The notes: generated from the sequence alone by a model not told the origin. A DNA stretch of 64,000 nt from Allopusillimonas soli (GCF_004153445.1 NZ_SDQC01000006.1:186001-250000), one strand, 5' to 3'; positions 8,431 to 17,601 are shown, numbered from the stretch's first letter. Numbers and translations: made by a program.

Positions 8431-11089
8431 CCGGATATTCCTCGTTCAGGCGCAGAAAGGGAAGGACGTCGCAATAGCGCATGTCCTCAGCGCGAAGATA
8501 AGTGTTGATGGCAACGCCGCTTACATACTCTTCGGCAAGATCATTGATGGTGGTACGCCACAACAGCATCACGTCGCGCCAGCTTCGGCCGGCAAATGCC
8601 GGCCAGTCATCCAGGGTGGCCATGCCTTCCATGCCGCAGTCGCCGTCCTGCAGGCCGCGCGCCTCGATGCCGCGCGCATGCAGCTTCACCAGGGCCATCG
8701 CCGCCACGGCATCGCTGTTTCCGGCCAATACCGAGGCATAGAAAGGCAGCTGCAGCCCCACCGGGCGCTCCCGCATCCAGTCGGCGCGGGGCTCGACATT
8801 GCCGCCGCCAGACTTATAGTCGATTACTACAAGGCGATCGTCCAGGAGTGCATCAATGCGATCCACTCGCAGCGACAGGCTCAATGCGCCATGGTTCCAT
8901 TCGCAGTTTTTCTCGACTTCAAGCACCCGAAAAGGCGTACGCGCCAGCTCGTGCATGACCCACGCCATAAGCACGCTCCGCGCGCGATGCATCTCCAGCT
9001 CCTTGAGCCGGGGGCCATATTCGGGCAGGTGCTCCTTGGCCGCCTGGGCGACGACTTCCTCGAGCAGCGCGACCAAGCGGCCTGTTTCATGTGCGGCCCA
9101 CAATTCGGCCTGGTCACGCAACATGCGCCACAGCAGCTCGGCGGCCTTGTGCAGCAACAGGCCGCGCGCGTTCTGATCGAAAATATCCGCATAAGCCGGC
9201 AGCGCGCTGGCACCCAGACGATATTTGGCAAATGCCCAAAGCGGGTTTCGCGCCTGGGTGTCAATGACGCCGATGCCTCCCCGCGTACGCGCGCCCCGGA
9301 CCAATGCCGGCCCGCGTTCATCCAGAATGCGCTCCATCGGCACGTTTTCGAACGATGCTTGCGCCCTTGCCAGCACGGCATCCATCCAGGGCTCGGACTC
9401 ACACTTTGCCGCCTGCGCAACGAACGGGCTGGGACGCAGCAGGCGCTCGCCTTCGTATTGCGCGTGGCTCAGCCAGACTTCAGGCGCGCACTTCAGCAAA
9501 GCCGCGTACAGGGTGTGCGCCCAATGAAGCTCGCGCTCCGGTGTTGCGCGCGGTGCCTCCGCATCGCGCAGCGCTTGAAGGGGTATGAAAGGGTTGGGCC
9601 GTGCGGGAGCAGGCAGCACTTCATCGGTGAGGCCCAGAACCCACACGCCGTCCCACCGCCCGCCTTCAGACTCAAGAAAGCCCAGCACATCCAGTCTTGC
9701 GGCTGGATCGCGTTGAGGCTGGAAAGGCGTCTCGTCTGCCAGACGGCGCAGCAGCACGGATGCGGCGTACCGGCTTAACACACCAACGACTGGAGACAGG
9801 TGTGCCATGCGTTCCAACAGGCGCTCAAACGCTTCCACGGACTGGAAAGCATGACTGTCGAGCATACCGCTGCCTGGAAAACCCAGAGTTATCAGGCAGG
9901 TCCGGAATTGTTGGCGCCAGCCGTGCGCTGTGCCGTCGCAGGGCGTCGCCGCCAGGTCAAGCCAGCATTGCTGCCAGGCTGCCGCAAGCTGGGGAGCATG
10001 GCGCATAAGCTGCTCACCGAAGGCCTGAACAGATATCGACACGGTGCCACGGCGCCGCCAGAGCGCGTCAAGCCGTGCACGGCCGGCGCGCTCCGCCCTG
10101 CTTGCCACGCAGCCTCCCGCCAGCAGGGCCTGGCCCAGTTCCGCCACGGGGCAGACGCCGTCGCGGTCGAACCGTGCGAGCACGCGCAGCCATGCAAGTG
10201 CCGCACGCGCAAGCGGCCACTCGGACAGCGGCCGCGCCACGGCAATGTTGTAGGGCGTTTGCGGGGCAAGGTGCTCGCGCAGGCAGCGGTGCGCCAACGC
10301 GCTATCTTCTTCAAGCCGAGCCGCGATAATGGCATAGCGGCCTTGGGGATGCGCGCTCAATTGCCTGGCGGCCCAGGCTGCTGCCAAGCGCCATTCGGCG
10401 TCTGGTTCGGGCACCTGCAACCACCGGCATGCACCCGCGGGAATCGCACTGTTGCGCAACGCCACCACTTGTATGCCGCGCCGCTGCAGCGCGGCGATCA
10501 TAGCGCGCAGCCTCGGGGCCAATTCATTGAAGCCGGCCAGCACCAGCGCACCTATGGGCACATCCAGGCGCTCGTCTTCCAGGGCCCCGCAGACCCGCTC
10601 CCAGAGCATGTTGCCATCCTCGGCATCCAGTTCAGCCAGGCTATTACGGTAGGCATTCCGCCATGTCAGAAAATGAAGATACTCTGCCGTCTCCTGCCCG
10701 GCTGGCACCTTGATGCGCCAGTCGTCCATGAGCCGGTCAGCTTCAGCCGCAAATTTTGCAGCCTGGGAGACGTCCAGTAGACCATGCCCCGCTTCGGACT
10801 CAATATCGCCAATGACGCGTTGCCACAGCCAATGCGCTCCGAAGGCATCCACAGTGTGCAGAGGCTGGGAAGCGTTTGGATCGAAGGCCAACTGCTCCGC
10901 CAGGCGATTCACCCATCCCGACAGCGGCACAACCTCGGGTGCCGCCATGACCCGCCTGCCCTCTGTCAGCGTGGACGTGAGCTCCGCCAGGACCCGGCGT
11001 GCATGACGATTGTTGACTGTCAGGATAAGCGTCTGGTGGGCGGGCCACCGCGCCAGCGCATCAAGTTCTATGGTGTCCAGATCTTCCAT
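8408..11089 (-). CDS. addB: PD-(D/E)XK nuclease family protein, AddB-like
   Basis: An 893-residue partner of AddA. The N-terminal part resembles an inactivated helicase fold (LILTVNNRHARRVLAEL) with no Walker A motif. The C-terminus carries a RecB-family nuclease core (LRVDRIDALLDDRLVVIDYK), in which the spaced Asp residues and the DYK are the catalytic signature. It is the first gene of the addBA pair and overlaps addA by 23 bases. The usual AddB iron-sulfur cysteines are not obvious, so the protein belongs to the divergent proteobacterial branch. The best alternative label is simply an exodeoxyribonuclease V-like subunit. Confidence 0.85.
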   Translation of the reverse strand: MEDLDTIELDALARWPAHQTLILTVNNRHARRVLAELTSTLTEGRRVMAAPEVVPLSGWVNRLAEQLAFDPNASQPLHTVDAFGAHWLWQRVIGDIESEAGHGLLDVSQAAKFAAEADRLMDDWRIKVPAGQETAEYLHFLTWRNAYRNSLAELDAEDGNMLWERVCGALEDERLDVPIGALVLAGFNELAPRLRAMIAALQRRGIQVVALRNSAIPAGACRWLQVPEPDAEWRLAAAWAARQLSAHPQGRYAIIAARLEEDSALAHRCLREHLAPQTPYNIAVARPLSEWPLARAALAWLRVLARFDRDGVCPVAELGQALLAGGCVASRAERAGRARLDALWRRRGTVSISVQAFGEQLMRHAPQLAAAWQQCWLDLAATPCDGTAHGWRQQFRTCLITLGFPGSGMLDSHAFQSVEAFERLLERMAHLSPVVGVLSRYAASVLLRRLADETPFQPQRDPAARLDVLGFLESEGGRWDGVWVLGLTDEVLPAPARPNPFIPLQALRDAEAPRATPERELHWAHTLYAALLKCAPEVWLSHAQYEGERLLRPSPFVAQAAKCESEPWMDAVLARAQASFENVPMERILDERGPALVRGARTRGGIGVIDTQARNPLWAFAKYRLGASALPAYADIFDQNARGLLLHKAAELLWRMLRDQAELWAAHETGRLVALLEEVVAQAAKEHLPEYGPRLKELEMHRARSVLMAWVMHELARTPFRVLEVEKNCEWNHGALSLSLRVDRIDALLDDRLVVIDYKSGGGNVEPRADWMRERPVGLQLPFYASVLAGNSDAVAAMALVKLHARGIEARGLQDGDCGMEGMATLDDWPAFAGRSWRDVMLLWRTTINDLAEEYVSGVAINTYLRAEDMRYCDVLPFLRLNEEYPDDTQAAQ

Positions 11090-11269
11090 GTGGTCGCCAG
11101 CAGGTCGTTACGGTTATAGCCTGCCATTCTAACGAGTCGGCACCGCCGTAGAAACCGCCACGCGGATTTCAGCCTTTACCCCTCCTCGCCTCAGTTGTTA
11201 TGCTTGCCTGATCCCACTGCTGCGCCGGGCCCATGCGCCGCGCCAGAAACAAGAACGAATGGAGCATTC

Positions 11270-11806
11270 ATGCCGCGCCTGCTATCCCATATACTGTCTG
11301 CCTGCCTGCTGGCCCTCGCGGCCACCGCACCCTCCAAGGCAGCGCCGCCATCCGCCACCGACCTGCAGGCACTTCGCAACTTCGAACTCACGCCATCCTT
11401 CCTCGAACGCTATTACGCCTATGAGGATCTGGCCGTCGAAAAGCCCTGCGAGCTGTCGCCGCTTTTGGTGCTGCAAGACGACGGCCGCATGTCGCTGGAT
11501 GACACTGTACGGAAATTCGAGTCCCGTCCCGGTGTGGAAAAGGCACTCGCCGAGTCAGGCCTTACCGGCAGGGAACTGCTGCTCGGCACCATGACGCTCA
11601 TGGGCGCCGCCATGCAGGAGCTGGCGGCACAGCACCCCGACATCGTCAAGCAACATCCCGATGCCACGAGGCTGGCCATCAGCGATGCCAATATGGCCTT
11701 CTACAAGGCCCACCAGGACGAGTTGCATCGGCATATGGCCGAGCGTGCCCAGAAGGCAATGGCCAAACGGGGCGGCAAGCTGCCCCCGTGTATGAGAGGA
11801 CAATAG
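11270..11806 (+). CDS. Uncharacterized exported protein
   Basis: A 178-residue protein I do not recognise. It begins with a Sec-type signal peptide (MPRLLSHILSACLLALAATA, cleavage probably after SKA near residue 24). The mature part is mostly helical and charged, with two widely spaced cysteines (PCELSPLL and the C-terminal PPCMRGQ) that could form a disulfide. The start at 11270 is preferred because GGAG lies upstream and the export signal begins there; the frame is open further upstream. It ends 9 bases before modE on the same strand, so the two may be cotranscribed, but nothing in the sequence links it to molybdate. Confidence 0.75.
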   Translation: MPRLLSHILSACLLALAATAPSKAAPPSATDLQALRNFELTPSFLERYYAYEDLAVEKPCELSPLLVLQDDGRMSLDDTVRKFESRPGVEKALAESGLTGRELLLGTMTLMGAAMQELAAQHPDIVKQHPDATRLAISDANMAFYKAHQDELHRHMAERAQKAMAKRGGKLPPCMRGQ

Positions 11807-11815
11807 GACACACTC

Positions 11816-12625
11816 ATGGCTGCGACCTCTCCCATCGAACTCAGCGGTTCCATCGCCCTGCGCTCAGGCAACCAGAGCTGGGGCAGCCAACGTCGCATGG
11901 CCCTGCTTGAGGCCATCGCGCGGGAGGGTTCCATCACCGCCGCGGCGCGCAGCGTGGGCATGAGCTACAAGGCGGCATGGGACGCGGTCGATACCATGAA
12001 TAACCTGGCGGGAGAACCCTTGGTGCTGCGCACAACCGGCGGTCGGCGCGGCGGCGGCGCCACACTGAGCGACAAGGGCCTGCAATTGTTGGCATTGTTC
12101 CAGCAAGTAAGCCGGGAGCATGCCCGTTTCATGTCGAGGCTGGCACAAGTGCAGGATGCGTCGGCCGACAATCTGGAGCTGATACAACATATGATGCTGG
12201 AAACGTCCGCACGCAATCAACTGCTGGGCACAGTAAGCGCGGTGCGCCCAGGCGCAGTCAACGATGAAGTGGCGCTGTCGCTGGCCGAAGGCCTGGACAT
12301 CGTCGCCAACATCACCAGCGCCAGCGTCCAGAATCTTGGCCTACAGCCTGGTCGCCGAGCCATGGCGCTGATCAAAGCTTCGTCCATCATGGTCGGCACC
12401 GTCGATGGACCATTGCGAATTTCAGCGCGCAATCAGCTCGCCGGCAAAATCGATGGCATCAACAAAGGTGCAGTAAATGCCGAAGTGCGCATCGCGCTGC
12501 CCAGCGGCCACGCGCTGGTTTCCATCATCACGATGGACAGTCTCGCCACCCTGGGCCTGAAAACCGGCCAGCCGGCCTATGCGATCTTCAAGGCATCCAG
12601 CGTCATGCTGGGTGTCATGGACTGA
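11816..12625 (+). CDS. modE: Molybdate-responsive transcriptional regulator ModE
   Basis: Full-length ModE of 269 residues. An N-terminal winged helix (about 27-90, with EGSITAAARSVGMSYKAAWD) would bind DNA. Two tandem Mop/TOBE domains follow (from SARNQLLGTVSAVRPGAV and from SARNQLAGKIDGINKGAV) and would bind molybdate at the dimer interface. Known ModE proteins repress modABC when molybdate is plentiful. The modABC operon faces it convergently, and a matching operator lies before modA at 14892-14919. The 3' end of modE overlaps the 3' end of modC by 49 bases on opposite strands. Confidence 0.95.
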   Translation: MAATSPIELSGSIALRSGNQSWGSQRRMALLEAIAREGSITAAARSVGMSYKAAWDAVDTMNNLAGEPLVLRTTGGRRGGGATLSDKGLQLLALFQQVSREHARFMSRLAQVQDASADNLELIQHMMLETSARNQLLGTVSAVRPGAVNDEVALSLAEGLDIVANITSASVQNLGLQPGRRAMALIKASSIMVGTVDGPLRISARNQLAGKIDGINKGAVNAEVRIALPSGHALVSIITMDSLATLGLKTGQPAYAIFKASSVMLGVMD

Positions 12626-13341
12626 CCTGAGGGCGAGATGGTGGCATTTTGCGCCGCCATCAACCCCTGCGGCGTGCAATCGCCCTCGATCCGGCCATCG
12701 CGTATGCGAAATACCTGATCGGCCAGCATCACGGCGTCCTGCGGATCGTGTGTGATCAGAATGGTCGGGATATCCAGTCTCGATTGCAAGGCGGCCAGTT
12801 CCTCGCGCATACGGACGCGCAAGCCGGCATCGAGCGCGGCCAGCGGCTCGTCCAACAACAGCAGCCTCGGTTCTACGGACAGGGCACGGGCCAGTGCGAC
12901 ACGCTGTTTTTGCCCTCCTGAGATTTCCGATGGATAACTGTTCAATATGGCGTCCAGATCGAATGCATCCACCCATCGCCGTGCCACTTCGGGCAGCCGC
13001 CTGCCGCGCGGGTTCAGCCAGCCGCGCGTCAGGCCAAAAGCGATATTCTGGATAACCGTCAGGTGGGGGAAAAGTCCATAGTCCTGCTGCAAATAACCCA
13101 GGCGGCGCGCTTGAGGCGACAGCGCAATACCCCGGTCGGAGTCGTACAGCGTCACCCCGTTGACGACAATGCAGCCGCGATCCAGGCGCAGCAGCCCTGC
13201 GATGGCACGTATGGTGAGCGACTTGCCCGCACCCGAAGGACCAAACAGGGCAATGCGGCGGGCTTGGGAGCTCAGCGATACATCCAGATCGAAAGCGCGC
13301 GTGCCAGCCTCGACGCGCCGGTGGATATCCAGACTGATCAT
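12577..13341 (-). CDS. modC: Molybdate ABC transporter ATP-binding protein, lacking the C-terminal TOBE domain
   Basis: The ATPase of the molybdate importer, 254 residues. Walker A GPSGAGKS is at 34-41, signature SGGQKQRVALARAL from 141, Walker B LLLLDEPLAALD from 160 and the switch His in LITHDP. Typical ModC proteins are about 350 residues and end in a molybdate-binding TOBE domain. This one stops about 50 residues after the switch His, with a short Ser/Thr-rich tail lying in the overlap with modE. The start at 13341 is used because its ATG overlaps the modB stop as ATGA; an upstream in-frame ATG would lie well inside modB. Confidence 0.93.
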   Translation of the reverse strand: MISLDIHRRVEAGTRAFDLDVSLSSQARRIALFGPSGAGKSLTIRAIAGLLRLDRGCIVVNGVTLYDSDRGIALSPQARRLGYLQQDYGLFPHLTVIQNIAFGLTRGWLNPRGRRLPEVARRWVDAFDLDAILNSYPSEISGGQKQRVALARALSVEPRLLLLDEPLAALDAGLRVRMREELAALQSRLDIPTILITHDPQDAVMLADQVFRIRDGRIEGDCTPQGLMAAQNATISPSGQSMTPSMTLDALKIA

Positions 13342-14027
13342 CGCAGCCCTCCCGGCATGCCCGACATACGGGCCCGGCGCGGCACCAGCGCTCCCGCCAC
13401 CCATAGAATGACGACGCAAGTGATTGACGTGACGATCACCAGTACGTTGGCCAGATGATCGTTGCCAGCCTGCACGGCTTCATAGATGGATATGGACAAG
13501 GTTTGCGTACGGCCAGGAATGCTGCCCGCGATCATTAGCGTGGCGCCAAACTCTCCCAGGGCGCGCGCAAAGGCCAGCAGCACGCCCGCGACTATGCCAC
13601 GCATTGCCAGCGGCAGTGTAATACGGAAAAAGATGGCGGCCTGTCCCACACCCAGCACCCGCGCGCCGTTTTCGAGATTGTGGTCCACGTCCTCGAAAGC
13701 GGCGCGCGCGCCCTTGAGCACCATGGGAAATGCCACGACCGTGGCCGCCACCACCGCTCCCTGCCATGTGAATACCAGCTCGATGCCCAGGCTGGACAGC
13801 CACTGACCCAGCCATCCGCGGCGCCCCAGCAGCACCAGCAGATAGTAGCCGGTGACGGTGGGCGGGAGCACCATGGGCAGCGTCAATATGGAATCGATCA
13901 TGTCGCACCAGCGCGAGCGCCAGCGCGACAGGCCATAGGCAATGGAAATGCCGAGCACGGCCGAGAAGAAGGTCGCCCATCCGGCGACCTTGAGTGAAAG
14001 CAGCAGTGGTACGGTCAGTCCGTTCAT
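13338..14027 (-). CDS. modB: Molybdate ABC transporter permease
   Basis: Inner-membrane channel subunit, 229 residues with about five hydrophobic segments. The cytoplasmic EAA-type loop that docks the ATPase is visible (NGARVLGVGQAAIFFRITLP), and the motif MVLPPTVTGYYLL is typical of ModB/CysT-type permeases. It follows modA after 50 bases, and its stop overlaps the modC start as ATGA. The length is normal for the family. Regulation is expected from the ModE-type site upstream of modA. Confidence 0.95.
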   Translation of the reverse strand: MNGLTVPLLLSLKVAGWATFFSAVLGISIAYGLSRWRSRWCDMIDSILTLPMVLPPTVTGYYLLVLLGRRGWLGQWLSSLGIELVFTWQGAVVAATVVAFPMVLKGARAAFEDVDHNLENGARVLGVGQAAIFFRITLPLAMRGIVAGVLLAFARALGEFGATLMIAGSIPGRTQTLSISIYEAVQAGNDHLANVLVIVTSITCVVILWVAGALVPRRARMSGMPGGLR

Positions 14028-14077
14028 GGTGATGCGTCCCTGATGCCATCGCAGACGGCATCAAGCTGCACAGGCGT

Positions 14078-14833
14078 TCAGGGTTTGGAGAAACCGTACT
14101 TGGCCAGGATTGCCTGGCCCTGCTCCGAGGAGACAAAGTCGATATATGCCTGCGCCAGCGGATTCGCCCCCTCGCGCTTGACCAGCGCAATCGGGTACAG
14201 AACCGGAATGGGCGATGCCATTTTCTGCACGACCTTGACCTTCTCGGGCATGATGGCGGCATCCGTGGCAAATACAAAACCGGCATCCACCTCGCCGCGC
14301 GCCACATAATCGAGCACATGCCGCACATTCTGGCCCAGCACCTCGCGCTTCTTCACAGCCGCCCAGTCGCCGCTCTTCTCGAGGGCGGCCTTGGTGTATC
14401 GTCCCACCGGCACGGAGGCCGGATTGCCGAAAGCAACACGGGTTACAGCATCACCGCCCAGATCCTTGACCGACTTGATGCTACGGGGATTGTCGGCCGG
14501 CACAATCAGCACGACTTCGTTGCGAACGAAGTCGTGCCGGGAGTCGGTCACGATAGCGTCCTCCTTGGCTGCCTTGTCCATGGCGGTTTGGTCGGCAGAT
14601 GCAAAGACATCAATAGGCGCTCCCTCGATGACCTGGTGCGCCAGGGCGCCCGAGCTTGCGAAACTGTTCAGCACCTTGGTATCGGTATGCAGCTTCTGAA
14701 ACGCTACGCCCAACTCAGTAAAGGCATTGGTGAGGCTGGACGCGGCCGCCACGAGCAAGTCGCCCGCTCGCGCCTGCGCTGTCAGGCCCATGGCGAGAAA
14801 AAGCGTTGTTGCCAGCCAGAGTTTTGTCTTCAT
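14078..14833 (-). CDS. modA: Molybdate ABC transporter substrate-binding protein
   Basis: Periplasmic molybdate/tungstate receptor, 251 residues. It has a Sec signal peptide (MKTKLWLATTLFLAMGLTAQ, cut after ARA) and the ligand-loop signature LLVAAASSLTNAFTELG, whose serines coordinate the oxyanion in known ModA structures. GAPIDVFASADQTAMDKA and GKPAS-like FGNPASVPVGRYTK follow as expected. The start at 14833 is chosen because the signal peptide begins there; the open frame continues upstream through the operator. It is the first gene of modABC. Confidence 0.95.
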   Translation of the reverse strand: MKTKLWLATTLFLAMGLTAQARAGDLLVAAASSLTNAFTELGVAFQKLHTDTKVLNSFASSGALAHQVIEGAPIDVFASADQTAMDKAAKEDAIVTDSRHDFVRNEVVLIVPADNPRSIKSVKDLGGDAVTRVAFGNPASVPVGRYTKAALEKSGDWAAVKKREVLGQNVRHVLDYVARGEVDAGFVFATDAAIMPEKVKVVQKMASPIPVLYPIALVKREGANPLAQAYIDFVSSEQGQAILAKYGFSKP

Positions 14834-14891
14834 GATATGGATGTTCCCGAGATGGATGAGATCGAAATGGTGCATTTGTATCAGGCAGTCA

Positions 14892-14919
14892 ATCGAAATA
14901 TATATAGGTATATAACGAT
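14892..14919. promoter_or_regulatory. ModE-type operator upstream of modA
   Basis: An imperfect inverted repeat with arms ATCGAAATATA and TATATAACGAT lies in the modA/xerD intergenic region, 59 bases before the modA start. It resembles the known ModE consensus of CG(T)TATATA half-sites. With modE next to the operon this is very likely its repression site. The site also lies 68 bases upstream of xerD, but nothing shows that xerD is controlled from it. Confidence 0.8.
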
Positions 14920-14986
14920 AGTCAAACCAGCCTTGCGCTAACATGCCCATCGTCATCCATCAAAATTTGCATACGCACAGACGGCC

Positions 14987-15886
14987 GTGTCTTTCGTACC
15001 GCCCCCCTCCATCGACACATTCCTCGACGCCGCGTGGCTGGAGGATGGCCTTGCCGCCAATACGCTATCAGCCTATCGCCGCGACCTCACCGCGTTCGCG
15101 CAATGGCTGCATGCCACAGCAGGCAAGGCACTGGAAACTGCCGACGCCGGAGACATACAGGCCTGGTTCGCTGCACGGCACGCGGTTAGCAAGGCTACAA
15201 CCGCGAACCGACGCCTGGCATCGCTGCGACGCTATTTCTTGTGGGCCTTGCGCCAGGGCCTGGTGGCCCAGGATCCATGCCTGACACTACATGCCGCCAA
15301 GCAGCCCTCCCGCTTTCCCAAGACGCTGTCCGAAGCCCAGGTCGATGCGCTGCTGCAGGCACCCGATACAGATAGCACACTGGGCCTGCGTGATCGCGCC
15401 ATGCTGGAAACCCTGTATGCAACCGGCCTGCGGGTCAGCGAGCTGGTGACCCTGGGCATGCTGGACACCAGCCTGAACGAAGGAGTGGTGCGCGTGGTCA
15501 TGGGTAAGGGAGGCAAAGACCGACTGGTGCCGCTAGGCGACGAAGCCCACTATTGGATCACGCGCTATCTCGCCGCCTCACGGCCGGCGCTGCTGGGCGC
15601 GCGCCGCAGCGACGCGCTGTTCATTACCGGACGGGCTGCCCCCATGACGCGTCAGTCGTTCTGGCTTATCGTACGCAAATACGCGGCGCTGGCCGACATC
15701 CAGGTGCCACTCTCTCCTCACGTCTTGCGGCATGCCTTCGCCACGCACCTGCTCAACCACGGCGCGGATCTGCGCGTGGTACAGATGCTGCTTGGGCATG
15801 CCGATATTTCAACCACCCAGATATACACCCATGTGGCCCGCGAACGGCTCAAGGCCCTGCACGCGCGCCATCACCCACGAGCCTGA
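14987..15886 (+). CDS. xerD: Site-specific tyrosine recombinase XerD
   Basis: The recombinase that works with XerC at dif to resolve chromosome dimers, 299 residues. The N-terminal SAM-like domain (TLSAYRRDLTAFAQWL) is followed by the catalytic domain with R149 (ATGLRVSEL), K174 (GKGGKDR), H245 and R248 (LSPHVLRHAFATHLL), H271 and nucleophile Y280 (HADISTTQIYTH). The start is a GTG at 14987, matching the usual family N-terminus. It is divergent from modA and followed after 5 bases by ybaK. Chromosomal context and normal length argue against a mobile-element integrase. Confidence 0.95.
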   Translation: MSFVPPPSIDTFLDAAWLEDGLAANTLSAYRRDLTAFAQWLHATAGKALETADAGDIQAWFAARHAVSKATTANRRLASLRRYFLWALRQGLVAQDPCLTLHAAKQPSRFPKTLSEAQVDALLQAPDTDSTLGLRDRAMLETLYATGLRVSELVTLGMLDTSLNEGVVRVVMGKGGKDRLVPLGDEAHYWITRYLAASRPALLGARRSDALFITGRAAPMTRQSFWLIVRKYAALADIQVPLSPHVLRHAFATHLLNHGADLRVVQMLLGHADISTTQIYTHVARERLKALHARHHPRA

Positions 15887-15891
15887 GCATC

Positions 15892-16386
15892 ATGAGCAAG
15901 GACAAACACGTTTCCGAAACACCCGCCACGCATCTACTTCGCCAGGCCGCAGTCCCCTTCAGCGAGCATCCTTATGAGTATGTGGAACACGGCGGCGCCC
16001 TGGAGGCGGCAAGACAGTTGGGCTTGCATCCGCATCAAGTCGCCAAGACGCTGATCATGGAAGACGAAAATGCGCGGCCGCTCGTAGTCGTCATGCACGG
16101 AGACTGTGAAGTATCCACGAAGAACCTGGCCCGCCAGACAGGCGCCAAGCGCATCAGCCCCTGCTCGCCAGAAACAGCGCAAAAACATTCCGGCTATCAG
16201 GTGGGCGGCACTTCGCCATTCGCCACCCGCAAGCGCATGCCGGTCTGGATTGAAGCCACATTGCTGGATTTTGGCGTCATGTATGTAAATGGCGGACGGC
16301 GTGGTTATTTGATCGGCATAGCACCTTCTGTGGTAATGAAGGTGCTGGGCGCCAAGCCGGTGGAGGCGTCGCTGCCCAAGTCCTAG
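15892..16386 (+). CDS. ybaK: YbaK/EbsC family Cys-tRNA(Pro)/aminoacyl-tRNA deacylase
   Basis: A 164-residue trans-editing domain protein. YbaK-type enzymes hydrolyse Cys-tRNA(Pro) formed by mischarging. Family features are ARQLGLHPHQVAKTLIM, the conserved lysine segment EVSTKNLARQTGAKR, and the GYQVGGTSPFATRK loop. Here the usual GGISP appears as GGTSP. The ATG at 15892 directly follows the xerD stop (5-base gap), so the pair is probably cotranscribed. Substrate assignment is by family only. Confidence 0.9.
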   Translation: MSKDKHVSETPATHLLRQAAVPFSEHPYEYVEHGGALEAARQLGLHPHQVAKTLIMEDENARPLVVVMHGDCEVSTKNLARQTGAKRISPCSPETAQKHSGYQVGGTSPFATRKRMPVWIEATLLDFGVMYVNGGRRGYLIGIAPSVVMKVLGAKPVEASLPKS

Positions 16387-16470
16387 CAACCCGCCCGCCA
16401 GGATATCCAAGCAGCGCGCAGGCCGTCAGACCCTGTTGCCAGCGCGGCGCCGACCCGTCGGGGCACGTCC

Positions 16471-17601
16471 CTACGCGAGCTGGCGCAGCAGCAATGTCCA
16501 AAATGCCAAACGCTGCGGCAAGGTGGAAACCAGTATGTGCTCATGCAAGGTATGCGCGCCGTCACCATCAGCGCCCAGGCCATCCAGCGTGGGCACGCCC
16601 ATAGCGGAAGTGAAATTGGCATCGCTGCCCCCACCCGTCATGGGGGCGTCCTCGAGATCGAAGCCCGCCTCGCGCGCATAGCGCTGGGCCAGTGCCAGCA
16701 AGGCGGTCGATGCTTCGGTTTTTTCCATGGGCGGGCGATTCAGTTCGACATCGATGTCCAGTTCCACGTCGGGATCCACGGCGCACAGATTGCGCATGCG
16801 TCGCAATACCACGTCGGCTGCGCCAAGCGTTGGCACGCGGAAATCCACCACACAGCGGCAATGCGCAGGGACGGTATTGGTAACAGTGCCGCCAGCTATG
16901 GTGCCGACGCTGACGGTAATACCCTGGCCGTAGTCGGTCATGCCCTCCAGCGCCAATACCTGGTGCGCCATTTCACGGATGGCACTGCGTCCTTTTTCGT
17001 GCTGCATGCCGGCATGCGCAGGCCGCCCTTTCACACCCAGGCGCAGCATGCCTGTGCCCTTGCGGGCGGTGACACAGCGGCCACCGCCAGGACGCGCCGG
17101 CTCACACACCAAGGCATACTTGGCATTGCCGGCATATCGTTCGATGGCGGGGCGCGAGGCATGGCTACCTGTCTCCTCGTCCGGCACCATGAGGAAATCC
17201 ACCGGCAGCCGGGTGTCCCCGGCCTGTGAAAGGCCCGCCAGTGCGGTCAGCGCGAGATAGATGCCCGCCTTCATGTCATAGACACCCGGCCCATACAGGC
17301 GATCGCCATCGACGCGACAGGGATTCTCACGCAGCGTGCCAATGGGATGAACCGTGTCCAGATGGCCAAGAATCAAGATGCCGGGCCGCGTGTCCTGATC
17401 TGCCCTGTTGGTAACATGGACCAATGGCCCGGTATCATTGCCTAGCAATGTGACCGTGACCCCAAGCCCCGCCGCACTGGCCTGCTTACGCACCCGCTCC
17501 GCCATCGCGGCTACGCCTTCGGGAGAATGGGAGGGGGATTCGCAGCGTATCCAATCCTGGATGCCAGCGACAAGCTGATCTGTTTCAGTGACGGTGTTCA
17601 T
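16471..17601 (-). CDS. M20 family metallopeptidase, glutamate carboxypeptidase-like
   Basis: A cytoplasmic two-zinc hydrolase of 376 residues, closest in motif to carboxypeptidase G2/ArgE/DapE enzymes. Metal and catalytic residues are visible: H80 and D82 in GHLDTVHP, the bridging D109 in GVYDMKAG, E142/E143 in PDEETGS, and a late GDGAHTLHEHI histidine. GGGSDAN is also typical of the CPG2 group. There is no signal peptide, so it probably cleaves an acylated or peptidyl amino acid inside the cell. It is on the same strand as the aspartoacylase-like gene 133 bases upstream, and the two may act on related N-acyl amino acids. Confidence 0.85.
   Translation of the reverse strand: MNTVTETDQLVAGIQDWIRCESPSHSPEGVAAMAERVRKQASAAGLGVTVTLLGNDTGPLVHVTNRADQDTRPGILILGHLDTVHPIGTLRENPCRVDGDRLYGPGVYDMKAGIYLALTALAGLSQAGDTRLPVDFLMVPDEETGSHASRPAIERYAGNAKYALVCEPARPGGGRCVTARKGTGMLRLGVKGRPAHAGMQHEKGRSAIREMAHQVLALEGMTDYGQGITVSVGTIAGGTVTNTVPAHCRCVVDFRVPTLGAADVVLRRMRNLCAVDPDVELDIDVELNRPPMEKTEASTALLALAQRYAREAGFDLEDAPMTGGGSDANFTSAMGVPTLDGLGADGDGAHTLHEHILVSTLPQRLAFWTLLLRQLA

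Noticed and set aside
6928-8508. A long open frame antisense to addA (similar long ones antisense to pcnB and to the fumarase gene)
   Set aside because: These follow the codon periodicity of strongly supported genes on the other strand, have no recognisable domains and no fitting ribosome sites.
8587-8604. GGCCGGCAAATGCCGGCC, the same 18-base core as in the terminator at 30361-30378
   Set aside because: It lies inside the addB coding sequence, its flanks do not extend the match, and a GC palindrome of this size can recur by chance.
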